DNA of 64,000 nt from Candidatus Nitrosopelagicus brevis (lineage in GTDB: Archaea > Thermoproteota > Nitrososphaeria > Nitrososphaerales > Nitrosopumilaceae). Positions 25,101-33,833 of the stretch are shown here, piece by piece; position 1 is the first letter of the stretch, and every line of letters starts with the position of its first letter. The notes under the pieces were generated by a model, which was not told the origin of the DNA, did no database searches, and was given only the letters and a program-made list of their open reading frames with translations. Position numbers and translations under genes: made by a program. The DNA is taken from positions 557,222 through 621,221 of the forward strand of contig NZ_CP007026.1 in assembly GCF_000812185.1 (NCBI RefSeq), given 5' to 3'.

Positions 25101-25429
25101 TACTCTTTAACCTCCACTACAACAAAGGATACAGATTTTGCTATTGGTCTACATTCTGCAGCAATAACTGTGTCACCTTCATTAACTTGTAAGTTTGATG
25201 GCACGTGTGCATGAATTCTACTGGTACTTCTTCCATATCTCTTGAATTTACTAAAGTAAACATTAGCTTCTTTTTGAAGTACAACTGTATCCTTTCCTCT
25301 TGACTTTACAACTTTACCTTCAAATAATTTTCCACGTACAGGAAGTGTACCGTTAAATGGATTTTTCTTATCCCCTTCTTTTGGTTCTTCTTTAGGTGCT
25401 TTTACTTTAATTCCAATATTTCTGGTCAT
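25100..25429 (-). CDS. rps17: Ribosomal protein uS17
   Basis: This 109-residue protein matches archaeal uS17: LPVRGKLFEGKVVKSRGKDT, RYGRSTSRIHAHVPSNLQVN and GDTVIAAECRPIAKSVSFVV. The N-terminal 25 residues (KAPKEEPKEGDKKNPFNG) form a charged extension. Its start overlaps the Rpp29 stop by 4 nt, matching the archaeal L29-Rpp29-S17 order. Confidence 0.96.
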   Translation of the reverse strand: MTRNIGIKVKAPKEEPKEGDKKNPFNGTLPVRGKLFEGKVVKSRGKDTVVLQKEANVYFSKFKRYGRSTSRIHAHVPSNLQVNEGDTVIAAECRPIAKSVSFVVVEVKE

Positions 25430-25683
25430 GCTAACATCTCCAATCTTTCGTATGGTCTTTTGTTTAATTTGGTTGAATCAGTTTCAATTATTCCATCATT
25501 ATTGCTTAATTGGCATATGTTCTTTGGAATATTTTTCTTTCCGTTCTCTGTATTAATCACAAACATATTTTTTGTCTCCATAGTAATTTTTCCTTTAATT
25601 CCAACGATTTCTTTATTTTTTGAATCAGATATTACTACTTCTTGTCCAATTAGATCAAACTCAGATTTTGTAACTAGGTTCAT
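25426..25683 (-). CDS. rnp1: RNase P protein component 1 (Rpp29/Pop4)
   Basis: The 85-residue protein has the Sm-like Rpp29 fold: LIGQEVVISDSKNKEIVGIK, GKITMETKNMFVINTENGKK and NIPKNICQL. It is a protein subunit of archaeal RNase P, which trims tRNA 5' ends. The location between rpl29 and rps17 is the conserved archaeal position. It overlaps both neighbours by 4 nt. The N-terminal part is short, as in other archaea. Confidence 0.92.
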   Translation of the reverse strand: MNLVTKSEFDLIGQEVVISDSKNKEIVGIKGKITMETKNMFVINTENGKKNIPKNICQLSNNDGIIETDSTKLNKRPYERLEMLA

Positions 25684-25883
25684 TCTTTCTTTACCTCGTT
25701 TAGTCTTGTCATTAGTCTTGCAACCTCTTTTTTGACCTTTCTAATTTTCCCAGTTTCTTTTCTGAGTGTTCCTTTTGCATCTTCAGTCTTTAATTTTGAT
25801 AATTCTGTTTTCATTTGCACTATCCTATCTCTCAAGTCTTTTTCATTCAATTCTCTGATTGATTTCATTTTTAGCATGGCCAT
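25680..25883 (-). CDS. rpl29: Ribosomal protein uL29
   Basis: This 67-residue helical-hairpin protein begins KMKSIRELNEKDLRDRIVQM and continues KTELSKLKTEDAKG with a basic C-terminus. uL29 lies at the polypeptide exit. It overlaps rps3 by one base and Rpp29 by 4 nt. Confidence 0.94.
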   Translation of the reverse strand: MAMLKMKSIRELNEKDLRDRIVQMKTELSKLKTEDAKGTLRKETGKIRKVKKEVARLMTRLNEVKKE

Positions 25884-26629
25884 TATTTCATCTTCTCCTC
25901 TTCATCTTCTAGTGTATCTGGCATTTCTTTCATCTTTTCTTCTTCAATTTTAATTATTTCTGATTCTGATTGTGCTTTTGCAAGTGCTTCATCTGCTTCT
26001 TTCTTTATTCTAATTTCTTCATCTTTTTGTGCCTGTGTTTTACCTTTCATCTCAAATTCTGGAATCAATTTTTCTTTTTTAGCAATTCTAATTCTTACTC
26101 CAATTAATCCCATAGGAGTTTCTACGTGTGCAATATCTTCAGATACTATTACATCTGCATGATGTCCTGCTCTTGGCAAGATTCCTTGTGAATGTTTTTC
26201 AAATGCAGATCTATCGCCTCTTAATTTTCCTGAAATTGTAATCTCTACTCCCATTGCACCTCCTTCCATAATCTGTTGAATTGTCCACATGGTGGCACGT
26301 CTAAATGCTGTTCCTCTTTCAAGATGTGATGCCATTCTGTTACACATTACTTCAGGAGATAATTCTGGTTTTGTAATCTCTTCAACAGCAATCTGTGGAT
26401 TCTTTAGTCCAAAGTCTGATTCTAATTTTTCAGTTAAATCTTTAATTCCTGTTCCTTTTCTACCAATTACAATTCCTGGTCTAGTCACATGTAAGACAAC
26501 TCTTGTTCCGGTAGGTGTTTTTGAAACTTCTGCATTAGAAAATCCTGCATCTTTAATTTTTGATCTTAAGTAATCTTTCAACAATACCATGTTGTAATTA
26601 TCTTTGATGACATTCTTTACTGCAGACAT
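25883..26629 (-). CDS. rps3: Ribosomal protein uS3
   Basis: The 248-residue protein has the KH domain ([20 protein letters not shown]) and the C-terminal S3 domain ([40 protein letters not shown]). An acidic, helical C-terminal extension of about 45 residues ends EDEEEKMK. uS3 forms part of the mRNA entry tunnel. It lies 2 nt after rpl22. Confidence 0.96.
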   Translation of the reverse strand: MSAVKNVIKDNYNMVLLKDYLRSKIKDAGFSNAEVSKTPTGTRVVLHVTRPGIVIGRKGTGIKDLTEKLESDFGLKNPQIAVEEITKPELSPEVMCNRMASHLERGTAFRRATMWTIQQIMEGGAMGVEITISGKLRGDRSAFEKHSQGILPRAGHHADVIVSEDIAHVETPMGLIGVRIRIAKKEKLIPEFEMKGKTQAQKDEEIRIKKEADEALAKAQSESEIIKIEEEKMKEMPDTLEDEEEKMK

Positions 26630-26631
26630 TT

Positions 26632-27090
26632 CTAAAACTCCTGTGCCACCAATTCCACATGTGTTAAGATGTCATTCTTATCTGTTGCACGACCTTGTGC
26701 TCTTGGAATAAATCTCTTGATTGCAACACCTTTGTGTGACGTTGCATTGATTATTTTTAATCTATCCATATCCATTCCTTTGTATTCTGCATTTGATTCT
26801 AGATTATCTAATAATTTCAAAAATTCACCTGCTGTTTTTTCTGGATATCTTCCAGACATCATTCCAGGATCACTTCTATGTCCTACTTGATTCTTAAATC
26901 TTGCAAATGGTATGGCTCTTTCTTTTGCAATTACGCTTAACATGTAATCTCTGGCTTTTTCAAGTGTTAATCCTTTGATTGCTTTTGCTGTTTCCCTTGC
27001 ATGTTTATGTGAAATCTTTTTTTCACGAATTGAAGCTCTAACATGCTTTGTTGCATCAAAACCTTGAAACGCGTAACTGTATCTTGCCAT
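26632..27090 (-). CDS. rpl22: Ribosomal protein uL22
   Basis: This 152-residue protein starts at ATG 27090 ([20 protein letters not shown]) and carries [20 protein letters not shown] and the beta-hairpin region [20 protein letters not shown] that lines the exit tunnel. A GTG at 27099 would add three residues and overlap rps19; the ATG gives the usual archaeal N-terminus. Part of the S10/spc-type operon. Confidence 0.95.
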   Translation of the reverse strand: MARYSYAFQGFDATKHVRASIREKKISHKHARETAKAIKGLTLEKARDYMLSVIAKERAIPFARFKNQVGHRSDPGMMSGRYPEKTAGEFLKLLDNLESNAEYKGMDMDRLKIINATSHKGVAIKRFIPRAQGRATDKNDILTHVELVAQEF

Positions 27091-27095
27091 TTTAA

Positions 27096-27494
27096 TCACT
27101 TTAGTGGTACATACAAACTAGATCTTGATGCTCCAACTCCTGGGGCTCCATGATTCACTCTCTTGTTTGTAATTGCGTATTCTCCTATGTAATGTCCAAC
27201 CATCTCTGCGCCAATTCCTATTGGTTTGAATTCTTTTCCGTCAAAGACGTTGATTGTTGTTCCTATCATGTACGGTAAAATTATTAGATCTCTTTGATGT
27301 GTTTTAATTGGATTTTTATTCTTTCCTTCTTTTGCTTCTTTAATTTCTGCAATCAATTTCTTTTTGTTATCTGAAAGTCCTCTCTTCAATGATCTTCTTT
27401 GTCTTGAATTTAACAATGCAAACAATTCATCATTAGGAAGTTTTTGTAACTCTTCTGTTGTTTTTCCTTTAAAGCTATTTACTACTTTGACCAT
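27096..27494 (-). CDS. rps19: Ribosomal protein uS19
   Basis: This 132-residue protein has KRGLSDNKKKLIAEIKEAKE, THQRDLIILPYMIGTTINVF and the C-terminal HYIGEYAITNKRVNHGAPG, as in archaeal/eukaryotic S19 (S15 in eukaryotes). It is preceded not by rpl2 but, after a 50-nt gap, by rpl23. Confidence 0.96.
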   Translation of the reverse strand: MVKVVNSFKGKTTEELQKLPNDELFALLNSRQRRSLKRGLSDNKKKLIAEIKEAKEGKNKNPIKTHQRDLIILPYMIGTTINVFDGKEFKPIGIGAEMVGHYIGEYAITNKRVNHGAPGVGASRSSLYVPLK

Positions 27495-27544
27495 TTCTAC
27501 ATGTCTCCTTGCAAAATTCTGTTTTCATGAGTCATTTATACTAA

Positions 27545-27811
27545 TCACATCATTCCTATCTTGTTTGCCAAGTCTCTTGCTTTGTCTGTAGATGTTAATT
27601 TAACAAATGCCTTTTTTCCATAAACGGTTCTTGCAGTATCCACTTTTAGTACGCCTTCATTATACAGCGTTTGGACAGCCTCTGCAATCTGAGGTTTTGT
27701 TGCTTCTTTTTCAACTAAAAAGCAGATTTTTGATTCATTTTCAACTAGTGCATACGTCTTTTCTGTAATGTATGGTCTTAAGATAATTTTTGTTGCTGTT
27801 TCTACATTCAT
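27545..27811 (-). CDS. rpl23: Ribosomal protein uL23
   Basis: The 88-residue protein is typical: ATKIILRPYITEKTYALVEN, KICFLVEKEATKPQIAEAVQ and RTVYGKKAFVKLT. uL23 forms part of the exit site and docks signal recognition particle. It overlaps rpl4 by 4 nt. The next gene is rps19, so the expected rpl2 is missing from this place. Confidence 0.95.
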   Translation of the reverse strand: MNVETATKIILRPYITEKTYALVENESKICFLVEKEATKPQIAEAVQTLYNEGVLKVDTARTVYGKKAFVKLTSTDKARDLANKIGMM

Positions 27812-28620
27812 TTCAAAGTCACCATTAATTCTAGATGTCGTGATTTAATTTCTGCAATCTCTTCAATTGCCTTCTTTGTGAATACTGTTAATCTAATCAA
27901 AGTTCCTCCTGGAGCTAAATTTAGAACACTTAGGTTCTTTGCATCACATACATCAATTCCTGGAATTGATGCAGCTGCTTTTGAAATATTGTCTGATTTT
28001 GATACTACAAACAATGCACTTTTTCCCACTTTGGAAACTCTTCCTCTTAATGCAACTTTACCGGTTCTTCTTTTTCTATTCTTTAATCTGTCTGTATCTT
28101 GTGTAATTTTCAAATCTTCTATAATTTTGATCAATTCTGATGTCTTTGAAATTTTCTCAATATCATCTGAAATGATTAGTGGGAGTGATTCTATTCCTTC
28201 TACTTTGTGGCCTCTATTTTCAACCAATTCTTTTGAAGTTGTTGCAGCCAGTGCTGAACATAATGCAAGTTTATTCTCTTTTTTATTCAATTTTTTATAA
28301 ATTACTTTGTTAGCTTTTGGTGGATGTGCTTGACGTCCTCCTCTGGTTGATGCTACTTCTCCAGCTTGTCCTGCACGTCCTCCTCCTCCTCCTTTGATCT
28401 TAGCAATTCTTGCAACACCTCTACCAGTTGGTGGATCATTTGAGTCGGCAACTACTTCCATACCTGCTGTAGGTTTTGTAGAATGTTTTTGGAATCCATG
28501 TGATTCTAAGTTAATGTATGCTTTGTGAATTAGTGTACGATTTACTTCTGTCTCAAAAACATTTGGAAGTTCAATGTCTCCATCTTTTTTACCGCTAATG
28601 GTTAAAACATCTCTTTTCAT
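27808..28620 (-). CDS. rpl4: Ribosomal protein uL4
   Basis: The 270-residue protein has the uL4 exit-tunnel loop with RIAKIKGGGGGRAGQAGEVA and TRGGRQAHPPKANKVIYKKL, and a C-terminal domain with GIDVCDAKNLSVLNLAPGGT. Length is typical of archaea. It overlaps rpl3 by one base. Confidence 0.96.
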   Translation of the reverse strand: MKRDVLTISGKKDGDIELPNVFETEVNRTLIHKAYINLESHGFQKHSTKPTAGMEVVADSNDPPTGRGVARIAKIKGGGGGRAGQAGEVASTRGGRQAHPPKANKVIYKKLNKKENKLALCSALAATTSKELVENRGHKVEGIESLPLIISDDIEKISKTSELIKIIEDLKITQDTDRLKNRKRRTGKVALRGRVSKVGKSALFVVSKSDNISKAAASIPGIDVCDAKNLSVLNLAPGGTLIRLTVFTKKAIEEIAEIKSRHLELMVTLK

Positions 28621-29615
28621 TAAATTACAACCTCCAGTACGTTTGGCTTGACTACCTTCTTTGGTTCGTTTCTAATTTGTTTTCTAAGTTTGATTAATCT
28701 TCTATATGTTCCTGGAACTGAACCTTTCACAATTATGAAATCTCCTGTAACGTTTCCAAAATGTTTGAATCCTCCGTCAGGATTTATTTTGTATTCTTCT
28801 TTCTCAGTGTTACTCATTATCATTATTCTTTTATCATACTCGACTCTTTGATGAAATCCTGTTTGTCCTGCTCTTGGAACTGTATACATGACACTTTGTG
28901 GTGAGATTGGACCTAGTGAACCAATTTCTCTAACTGTTTTTCTTGATTTGTGTTGTTTTCTTTTTGCGCCCCATCTGTAAATTACTCCTTGCCATCCTTT
29001 TCCTTTTGTGATTGCTGCAGTATCCACATATGTTCCACTTTCAAATACTTGGTCTACCTTGACTGTTTTTCCTAAAAGATCTTTAGTAAATGCAAATTGT
29101 TTTGGTATGTCTCCTCCTTCTACTTTGACTTCGAAGATGTAAGGCTTTTTCATTTCTAGATTGACATCCACAGGAGTTGTTGTTACTATTGCAAAAATCT
29201 CTTTAATTTTTTTCAGATGTTTTTCTGCTTCATCAAGTGGTGTTCCTTCTGTTTTGATTTTTAAATTATTTTGTACATTTTTTGGTAAATCTTTAGCAAA
29301 TGAATCAAATTCTGCATTTCTTGTATGGTTGGTATCTATAGAATATCCTCTAATTCCTACTATGGTAATTGGTGGTGTAGCAATCACAGTTCCAAGTGTA
29401 ACTAGTTGTTTTCCATGACTTGGTGTATGTTCTCTGTCATCTATGCTAACTATTTGAACACATCCTGCCTTGTATCCTGCATGTGCAAGTAATCTTGGTT
29501 CATCACCTGCTACTTTTGGCCATGCTCGAACTCGTGCTTCCATACTTTTTGCACGTATTCTAGGTGAATATGCTAGACTTCCTCTTCTTGGTTGACTACG
29601 TTTTCTATGTCCCAT
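28620..29615 (-). CDS. rpl3: Ribosomal protein uL3
   Basis: This 331-residue first gene of the operon begins MGHRKRSQPRRGSLAYSPRI and has HAGYKAGCVQIVSIDDREHT, KGKGWQGVIYRWGAKRKQHK and VPRAGQTGFHQRVEYDKRIM. Its extended loop reaches the peptidyl transferase centre. A TATA box (29643-29650) lies about 32 nt upstream, implying a nearly leaderless operon mRNA. Confidence 0.96.
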   Translation of the reverse strand: MGHRKRSQPRRGSLAYSPRIRAKSMEARVRAWPKVAGDEPRLLAHAGYKAGCVQIVSIDDREHTPSHGKQLVTLGTVIATPPITIVGIRGYSIDTNHTRNAEFDSFAKDLPKNVQNNLKIKTEGTPLDEAEKHLKKIKEIFAIVTTTPVDVNLEMKKPYIFEVKVEGGDIPKQFAFTKDLLGKTVKVDQVFESGTYVDTAAITKGKGWQGVIYRWGAKRKQHKSRKTVREIGSLGPISPQSVMYTVPRAGQTGFHQRVEYDKRIMIMSNTEKEEYKINPDGGFKHFGNVTGDFIIVKGSVPGTYRRLIKLRKQIRNEPKKVVKPNVLEVVI

Positions 29616-29642
29616 GGATAAATGAAAAAAGTCGTTAACCCC

Positions 29643-29650
29643 ATTATATA
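29643..29650 (-). promoter_or_regulatory. TATA box of the ribosomal operon
   Basis: On the minus strand TATATAAT is centred about 32 nt before the rpl3 ATG at 29615, placing transcription start about 5 nt ahead of the codon. It is the closest TATA match to consensus in this part of the window, fitting a highly expressed operon. Confidence 0.6.
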
Positions 29651-29693
29651 CTGTGAGAATCTCAATTTTCTCTGTTGATTATTGTAATTCTTT

Positions 29694-29804
29694 CTATGGC
29701 GAATATAATTCCGACACCATTGAAAAAATTGTAGCAGCTCCAATTCCAACTCCTGCAATTCCTACTAATACTGCCAATATCAAAAATTTTCTCTGATTAT
29801 TCAT
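29694..29804 (-). CDS. Single-span micro-membrane protein (36 aa)
   Basis: A 37-codon minus-strand frame begins MNNQRKF and contains one Gly/Ala-rich helix (LILAVLVGIAGVGIGAATIF), ending SMVSELYSP. It occupies the gap between the SPOUT methyltransferase gene and rpl3. It is too short for most gene finders. Comparable micro-proteins occur at 19889, 31469 and 34637. Function unknown. Confidence 0.55.
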   Translation of the reverse strand: MNNQRKFLILAVLVGIAGVGIGAATIFSMVSELYSP

Positions 29805-29829
29805 ATCAAATTTATAATTTTTTTATCAT

Positions 29830-30648
29830 TTATTTGTTGAATGTATGGACATTGATAATTGCTAAACACCCTAAAATCGCTTCTTCGAGACGAACTGTTT
29901 CTGTTCCTTGGTGTGGAAAAAAGTTCCATGCTTTAAAATTCTGAATATTGCTGATCTTCTTATCAAGCATTTCATGAATTCCTTTGTCAGTTGTACCAAA
30001 TACTACCAAAATCTCTTCTTTGGAAGAAAGAATTTTCTGCATATCTTCATTTTTAATTTTCTTTGATTTTCTACTTGTAAGTATTTTTGGTCCTTTCCAT
30101 TCGGTTAGTAATGAAAATAAATTTCCTCCATGTTTAACATTATAGCTCCAGAAATTTGGCAACTGATCTTTTTCTATATCATGAACTGAAAAATCTGGAA
30201 GTATATCTTTAATTTTTACAATTGCTCGTTTATCGATTTGTTTCTTACCGTGATATGGAATTGAATGATCAATACCTATGTCGATAAACTTTTTTCCATC
30301 TCTTGGAAAAATAACTCCTTCTCTAACATCTCCTTTTTTTACCTGTTTTGCATCTGATGTGACTGTTTGATTTGGCATTTTAATTGGTGATAATGCTCCT
30401 ACAAATTGTAGTAATCCTGATTTTGGATACAAGCGCTTTCTAAAATTCTGAGGAGTTTCAAGGAATCTTAAAATTGTTGATAATAATTTTGAATCATTTT
30501 CAAATTCTCTTCCGTCTTTGTAAATTATAATATTATTTACCTGAAATATTCCTGCTGCACGTGCTATTTGAAAAATTTTCCTAGTTTTGTTTTCATGTTT
30601 CTTTTCATCTTTTAATGATGAATCAGGTATTGCGATAGATAATTTCAT
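29830..30648 (-). CDS. SPOUT-fold RNA methyltransferase (COG2106/DUF171 type)
   Basis: The 272-residue protein starts MKLSIAIPDSSLKDEKKHEN and carries IARAAGIFQVNNIIIYKDGR, then RLYPKSGLLQFVGALSPIKM and the SAM-binding end (EEILVVFGTTDKGIHEMLDK with LGCLAIINV). This is the archaeal/eukaryotic COG2106 family, with an OB-like insertion inside a SPOUT knot; relatives are putative rRNA methyltransferases. Its stop is 25 nt from the micro-membrane gene; it is 30 nt downstream of psmA. Confidence 0.86.
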   Translation of the reverse strand: MKLSIAIPDSSLKDEKKHENKTRKIFQIARAAGIFQVNNIIIYKDGREFENDSKLLSTILRFLETPQNFRKRLYPKSGLLQFVGALSPIKMPNQTVTSDAKQVKKGDVREGVIFPRDGKKFIDIGIDHSIPYHGKKQIDKRAIVKIKDILPDFSVHDIEKDQLPNFWSYNVKHGGNLFSLLTEWKGPKILTSRKSKKIKNEDMQKILSSKEEILVVFGTTDKGIHEMLDKKISNIQNFKAWNFFPHQGTETVRLEEAILGCLAIINVHTFNK

Positions 30649-30678
30649 TTTAAATCTAGTATATGTAATGTAAAGTGC

Positions 30679-31416
30679 TTATTTTCCATCAGCTGGATAT
30701 TTTGATTTTGCACTTGCAGCAAACTTAGTAATTTCTTCATTTTCAATGAATTCAAAAGTTCCTTTCTCTCCGGATATTTTTGACATTTTGATATGTTCAA
30801 TTCCTTCTTTTGTTTCACTTGAAATGTAGATTGCTGCAATTGCCAATGATGCTGCATCATCTAGTGACATGTCTTCTTTGTAATTTTTTTCTAAGAATTC
30901 ATTAACTACATCTGAATTTGCACCGATTGATATTGCGTTGTATGAAATGTATGAACCACTTGGGTCTGTCATATACAAATTGGTTCCTGCAGGATCAATT
31001 CCTCCTATGATTAATGAAACTCCGATTGGTCTTGCACCACCATACTGTGTATATTGTTGACATTGATCAGCTAAATGTTTTGCAACTGTTTCAACTTCTA
31101 CCGGTTCATCATATACTAGTTTGTTACTTTGAGAAAATGTTCTTGCTGTATCAATCTGTGAACGTGCATCTGGAATATATCCTGCTGCTGCGGCTCCTAT
31201 ATGATAATCAATTTGAAATATCTTTTGTGGGGTATTGATGATTTGTAATTTTCTTGATTTTTCTTCTACTGCTATAATCACTCCATTTTTTGTTCTGACT
31301 CCTACTGCAAGTGCTCCTCTTCTGACCGTCTCGATTGCATATTCTACTTGGTATAATCTTCCATCTGGTGAAAATACTGTGATGGCACGGTCGTAACCTT
31401 GTTGTGATGGCATCAT
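30679..31416 (-). CDS. psmA: Proteasome alpha subunit
   Basis: The 245-residue protein has the alpha-type N-terminus QQGYDRAITVFSPDGRLYQV EYA (shown in two parts), then KNGVIIAVEEKSRKLQ, IGAAAAGYIPDARSQIDTAR and TDPSGSYISYNAISIGANSD. Seven copies form the outer ring of the 20S core. The frame is open further upstream, but a TATA box at 31440-31448 places a leaderless start at ATG 31416 (MMPSQQ), as expected for PsmA. It is divergent from the micro-membrane gene at 31469. Confidence 0.95.
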   Translation of the reverse strand: MMPSQQGYDRAITVFSPDGRLYQVEYAIETVRRGALAVGVRTKNGVIIAVEEKSRKLQIINTPQKIFQIDYHIGAAAAGYIPDARSQIDTARTFSQSNKLVYDEPVEVETVAKHLADQCQQYTQYGGARPIGVSLIIGGIDPAGTNLYMTDPSGSYISYNAISIGANSDVVNEFLEKNYKEDMSLDDAASLAIAAIYISSETKEGIEHIKMSKISGEKGTFEFIENEEITKFAASAKSKYPADGK

Positions 31417-31439
31417 GATAAACAATATCCTTGTCATTG

Positions 31440-31448
31440 TTAATATAA
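31440..31448 (-). promoter_or_regulatory. TATA box of psmA
   Basis: GTTATATTA on the minus strand is centred about 28 nt upstream of ATG 31416. It excludes the longer frames starting at 31437 and 31545. Confidence 0.5.
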
Positions 31449-31468
31449 CAATTGCGCAAATTTGCCAT

Positions 31469-31588
31469 ATGGGGTACAAAGAAAAAATCGTTGTAATCCC
31501 TCTAGCTCTAGTTGCAATTGGGATCTTTGGGTCTGCCATATACATGACTGCTTGTAAGCATGCATTCTTCAGCTTTCTTGGATGTTGA
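31469..31588 (+). CDS. Single-span micro-membrane protein (39 aa)
   Basis: A 40-codon frame divergent from psmA encodes MGYKEKIVVIPLALVAIGIF followed by GSAIYMTACKHAFFSFLGC. The N-terminus is positively charged, then one membrane helix; two cysteines lie at the distal end. It is not listed by ordinary length cut-offs. Function unknown. Confidence 0.55.
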   Translation: MGYKEKIVVIPLALVAIGIFGSAIYMTACKHAFFSFLGC

Positions 31589-31655
31589 AAAAAATACTAT
31601 CTTGTTTAATCAAATTTAGCAAATTTGTGATATTCTAGTAATAATCTCTTAATTC

Positions 31656-31988
31656 ATGGTACGAGAGATCTCAATTATATCCAAAGATGAACTATCTGAA
31701 GATCAAATAAATAAAATAAAATCTTATTTTTCTGACATGCCTGTATCTGAAATATTAATTGGATTAAAATTTGCAAAAAATAGATGGGATGCAAAAGATG
31801 CTGGAACTCTGAAAGTTGGCAGAAAAAGTATAATCAATAATGAAGTTCATTCAATAACTGCTGAACAAGCTACTTGGAGATTAAATAATTGGAAATTGAT
31901 GATTAAGAATTATAGAAAACGTGGTTACAGTTATCCAACTATATCTAGAATTAAGAAATTACTGCAAGAAATTAAGAAAAAAAATTAG
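31656..31988 (+). CDS. Small basic hypothetical protein
   Basis: This 110-residue soluble protein starts MVREISIISKDELSEDQINK and ends in a strongly basic helix (NYRKRGYSYPTISRIKKLLQ). Tryptophans in the middle (EQATWRLNNWKLMIKNY) suggest nucleic-acid contact. No family is recognised. It shares its stop with the convergent CdvB gene (TTAG, 4-nt overlap). Confidence 0.65.
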   Translation: MVREISIISKDELSEDQINKIKSYFSDMPVSEILIGLKFAKNRWDAKDAGTLKVGRKSIINNEVHSITAEQATWRLNNWKLMIKNYRKRGYSYPTISRIKKLLQEIKKKN

Positions 31989-32644
31989 ATTGCTTCTCTT
32001 TCTCTTAGAATATCTTCAACACTATTTCCACTAACTGGTGGTTCTGGCATACTTTGTCTAGTTTGACCTTCAACCATTGCTTGTGCTTCGTCTAGTATTG
32101 TTTGTGCTTCTTTGTTAGATGTTGTGAATTCTCCCATTGTTCCTTCGTTGGTAATTGTTGTACCTGTTGCAATATCTCCTAACATGCTTGATAGGTCTTG
32201 CATTGATTCTGCAACCTCTGGCATCATTCCTCCTAATGATGTGCTTAATCCCTTGATTAATGACATACATGGGCTTAATGTTACTACTACATCTCCTAAC
32301 TCGGAAACTGTGTTTAATCTAATCTGAACTTGTTCCATTGATAATTTTGCGTTACTTACAGTCTTGTTATTTTTTCTAATCTCTGCTAATTCTGTTGCAT
32401 ACATTTTTGCATAAGCTTGATTGTTTGTTTTTGTTGCTTCTACGATTTTATCCATAAACATTGAATCTTTTTGTTTTAGTTTTTGTTCGGTTTCTCCTAA
32501 TTTCACAATTTGTTGTTGTAGCCTTTTTTGTGCTACGTCTAATCTATTTTTTAGTGGGGCATCTGGTTTTACAGTACCCATGAATTTTTGAGATAATGTT
32601 TCCTTATTCTTCAATACATTCCATTTTTCTGAAAACGAAACCAT
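31985..32644 (-). CDS. cdvB: CdvB-type ESCRT-III (Snf7 family) protein
   Basis: The 219-residue protein has the basic helical N-terminus and coiled core of ESCRT-III: KPDAPLKNRLDVAQKRLQQQ, KQKDSMFMDKIVEATKTNNQ, MYATELAEIRKNNKTVSNAK, and LSLGGMMPEVAESMQDLSS-like acidic helix. The C-terminal part (PEPPVSGNSVEDILREREAI) is short and lacks the CdvA-binding winged helix, so it resembles a CdvB paralogue. These filaments constrict the division neck. Start at ATG 32644 is favoured by the TATA box at 32668-32674; ATG 32668 is an alternative. Confidence 0.88.
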   Translation of the reverse strand: MVSFSEKWNVLKNKETLSQKFMGTVKPDAPLKNRLDVAQKRLQQQIVKLGETEQKLKQKDSMFMDKIVEATKTNNQAYAKMYATELAEIRKNNKTVSNAKLSMEQVQIRLNTVSELGDVVVTLSPCMSLIKGLSTSLGGMMPEVAESMQDLSSMLGDIATGTTITNEGTMGEFTTSNKEAQTILDEAQAMVEGQTRQSMPEPPVSGNSVEDILREREAI

Positions 32645-32667
32645 GTATGAAACTGAAAAATTTGGCA

Positions 32668-32674
32668 TTTTATA
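32668..32674 (-). promoter_or_regulatory. TATA box of the cdvB gene
   Basis: TATAAAA on the minus strand is centred about 27 nt before ATG 32644 and covers the alternative upstream ATG at 32668, so the shorter protein is more likely. Confidence 0.5.
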
Positions 32675-32743
32675 GAACGACTAAAAAAAATTAATCTAAA
32701 TGGATCAATTTTTCTTAAGTAACTCGTAATTTCATTAGTAATT

Positions 32744-33832
32744 TCATCCAAAAGTAAATGTGAATATCTCAAAACCAGGGCTTTGAACCTGAATAATTAT
32801 TTCATGTGGTCCCTCTAGTTGAGAATCTATCAAATTATACAATCTTGGCTCTGAAATTTTGACTGTTCCTTCTGGTGATACATCTTTACCCCTAACCTCT
32901 TCTGGGATTTCTTTTCCGTCATATTCTATAAACAATGTCGCACTTTCAGATGCAACAATGTTCACCTGTTTTGCATTAAAATTCAAAACAATCTTTCCTG
33001 ATTCAGAAATTAATTTCATACCATCATTGTTATTCTTCCACATTCCTTCCATGTAGAAATAATGCTGTTTCATTTTTTCAGGTAATTGGTAAGTTACTAT
33101 TTGATTTTTTGAAAATCCTTCTTGATTGCCTAATTGATTTCTACCTTCTGCAAAATTAAATCCAAAATATAATTCCGGTGTTCTAAATGTTGCATGTTTG
33201 TATTCATCTAAATTTACCAATTCTTTCTTTTCTAATGTATTTCCAAGTGCAACTGATCTTTCTTCTAAAAGTAATTGAATTACTTTTTCTGTTTCTGCAT
33301 ATGCCCCTTCTCCAATGTGATCAAATCTAATGTACCCTTCATGATCTGCAATATACTTTCTTGGCCAATATCTATTTTGAAATTCATTCCACGTTTCTTT
33401 ATCATTGTCTTGTATTACTGGATATTTTATACCGAATTTTTCAGTTGCGAAAACAACATTATCATATTCTTTTTCAAATTCAAATTCTGGTGTATGTATT
33501 CCTACAATTACCAATCCTTCTTCTGAATATTTTTCATCCCATGCTGTAAGATGTGGTAGTGTTCGAATACAATTGATGCAACTATATGTCCAAAAATCAT
33601 ATAGTACAACTTTACCTTCAATATCTTGATCTAATTCTTCTGATGATGTGTTAATGTAACCTGAAATTCCTTTCAATTCTGGAGATGTTCTTAGAAATGT
33701 TTTATCTAATGTTGTTATATCATTTGTTGTATTTCTTTTAAGATCAACTTCATCGTAAAAATATGAGATAGACATTACCCCTACTGCAATTATTGCAAAA
33801 AATATTGATGCGTATTTGTATTCTTTTTTCAT
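32744..33832 (-). CDS. DipZ-type extracytoplasmic thioredoxin with C-terminal sandwich domain
   Basis: The 362-residue protein has an N-terminal anchor (YASIFFAIIAVGVMSISYFY), a TlpA/AhpC-like thioredoxin domain with active site YSCINCIRTLPHL, and a C-terminal beta domain (ELYFGFNFAEGRNQLGNQEG; GPHEIIIQVQSPGFEIFTF) matching the C-terminal region of mycobacterial DipZ. In DipZ this unit is fused to CcdA; here it is a separate gene 1 nt from the ccdA stop. Together they form a membrane thiol-reduction system, the second in the window after 8997-10400. Confidence 0.88.
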   Translation of the reverse strand: MKKEYKYASIFFAIIAVGVMSISYFYDEVDLKRNTTNDITTLDKTFLRTSPELKGISGYINTSSEELDQDIEGKVVLYDFWTYSCINCIRTLPHLTAWDEKYSEEGLVIVGIHTPEFEFEKEYDNVVFATEKFGIKYPVIQDNDKETWNEFQNRYWPRKYIADHEGYIRFDHIGEGAYAETEKVIQLLLEERSVALGNTLEKKELVNLDEYKHATFRTPELYFGFNFAEGRNQLGNQEGFSKNQIVTYQLPEKMKQHYFYMEGMWKNNNDGMKLISESGKIVLNFNAKQVNIVASESATLFIEYDGKEIPEEVRGKDVSPEGTVKISEPRLYNLIDSQLEGPHEIIIQVQSPGFEIFTFTFG

Positions 33833-33833
33833 T

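Noticed and set aside
27495-27544. A degraded rpl2 remnant between rpl23 and rps19
   Set aside because: Only 50 nt are available and they show no L2-like coding; the gene is simply not here.
23025-28851. Several long plus-strand frames opposite the ribosomal genes
   Set aside because: They are shadows of the minus-strand ribosomal genes: hydrophobic Phe/Ser/Leu-rich translations without starts or promoters, while the minus-strand products match known ribosomal proteins.
30645-30860. 71-codon minus-strand frame at the psmA 3' end
   Set aside because: It lies in another frame of the psmA coding region and overlaps the end of that gene; no independent support.
31417-31545. Longer proteasome alpha subunit
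   Set aside because: The 43 extra residues do not fit the family, overlap the divergent micro-protein gene, and a TATA box lies inside that stretch at leaderless distance from 31416.
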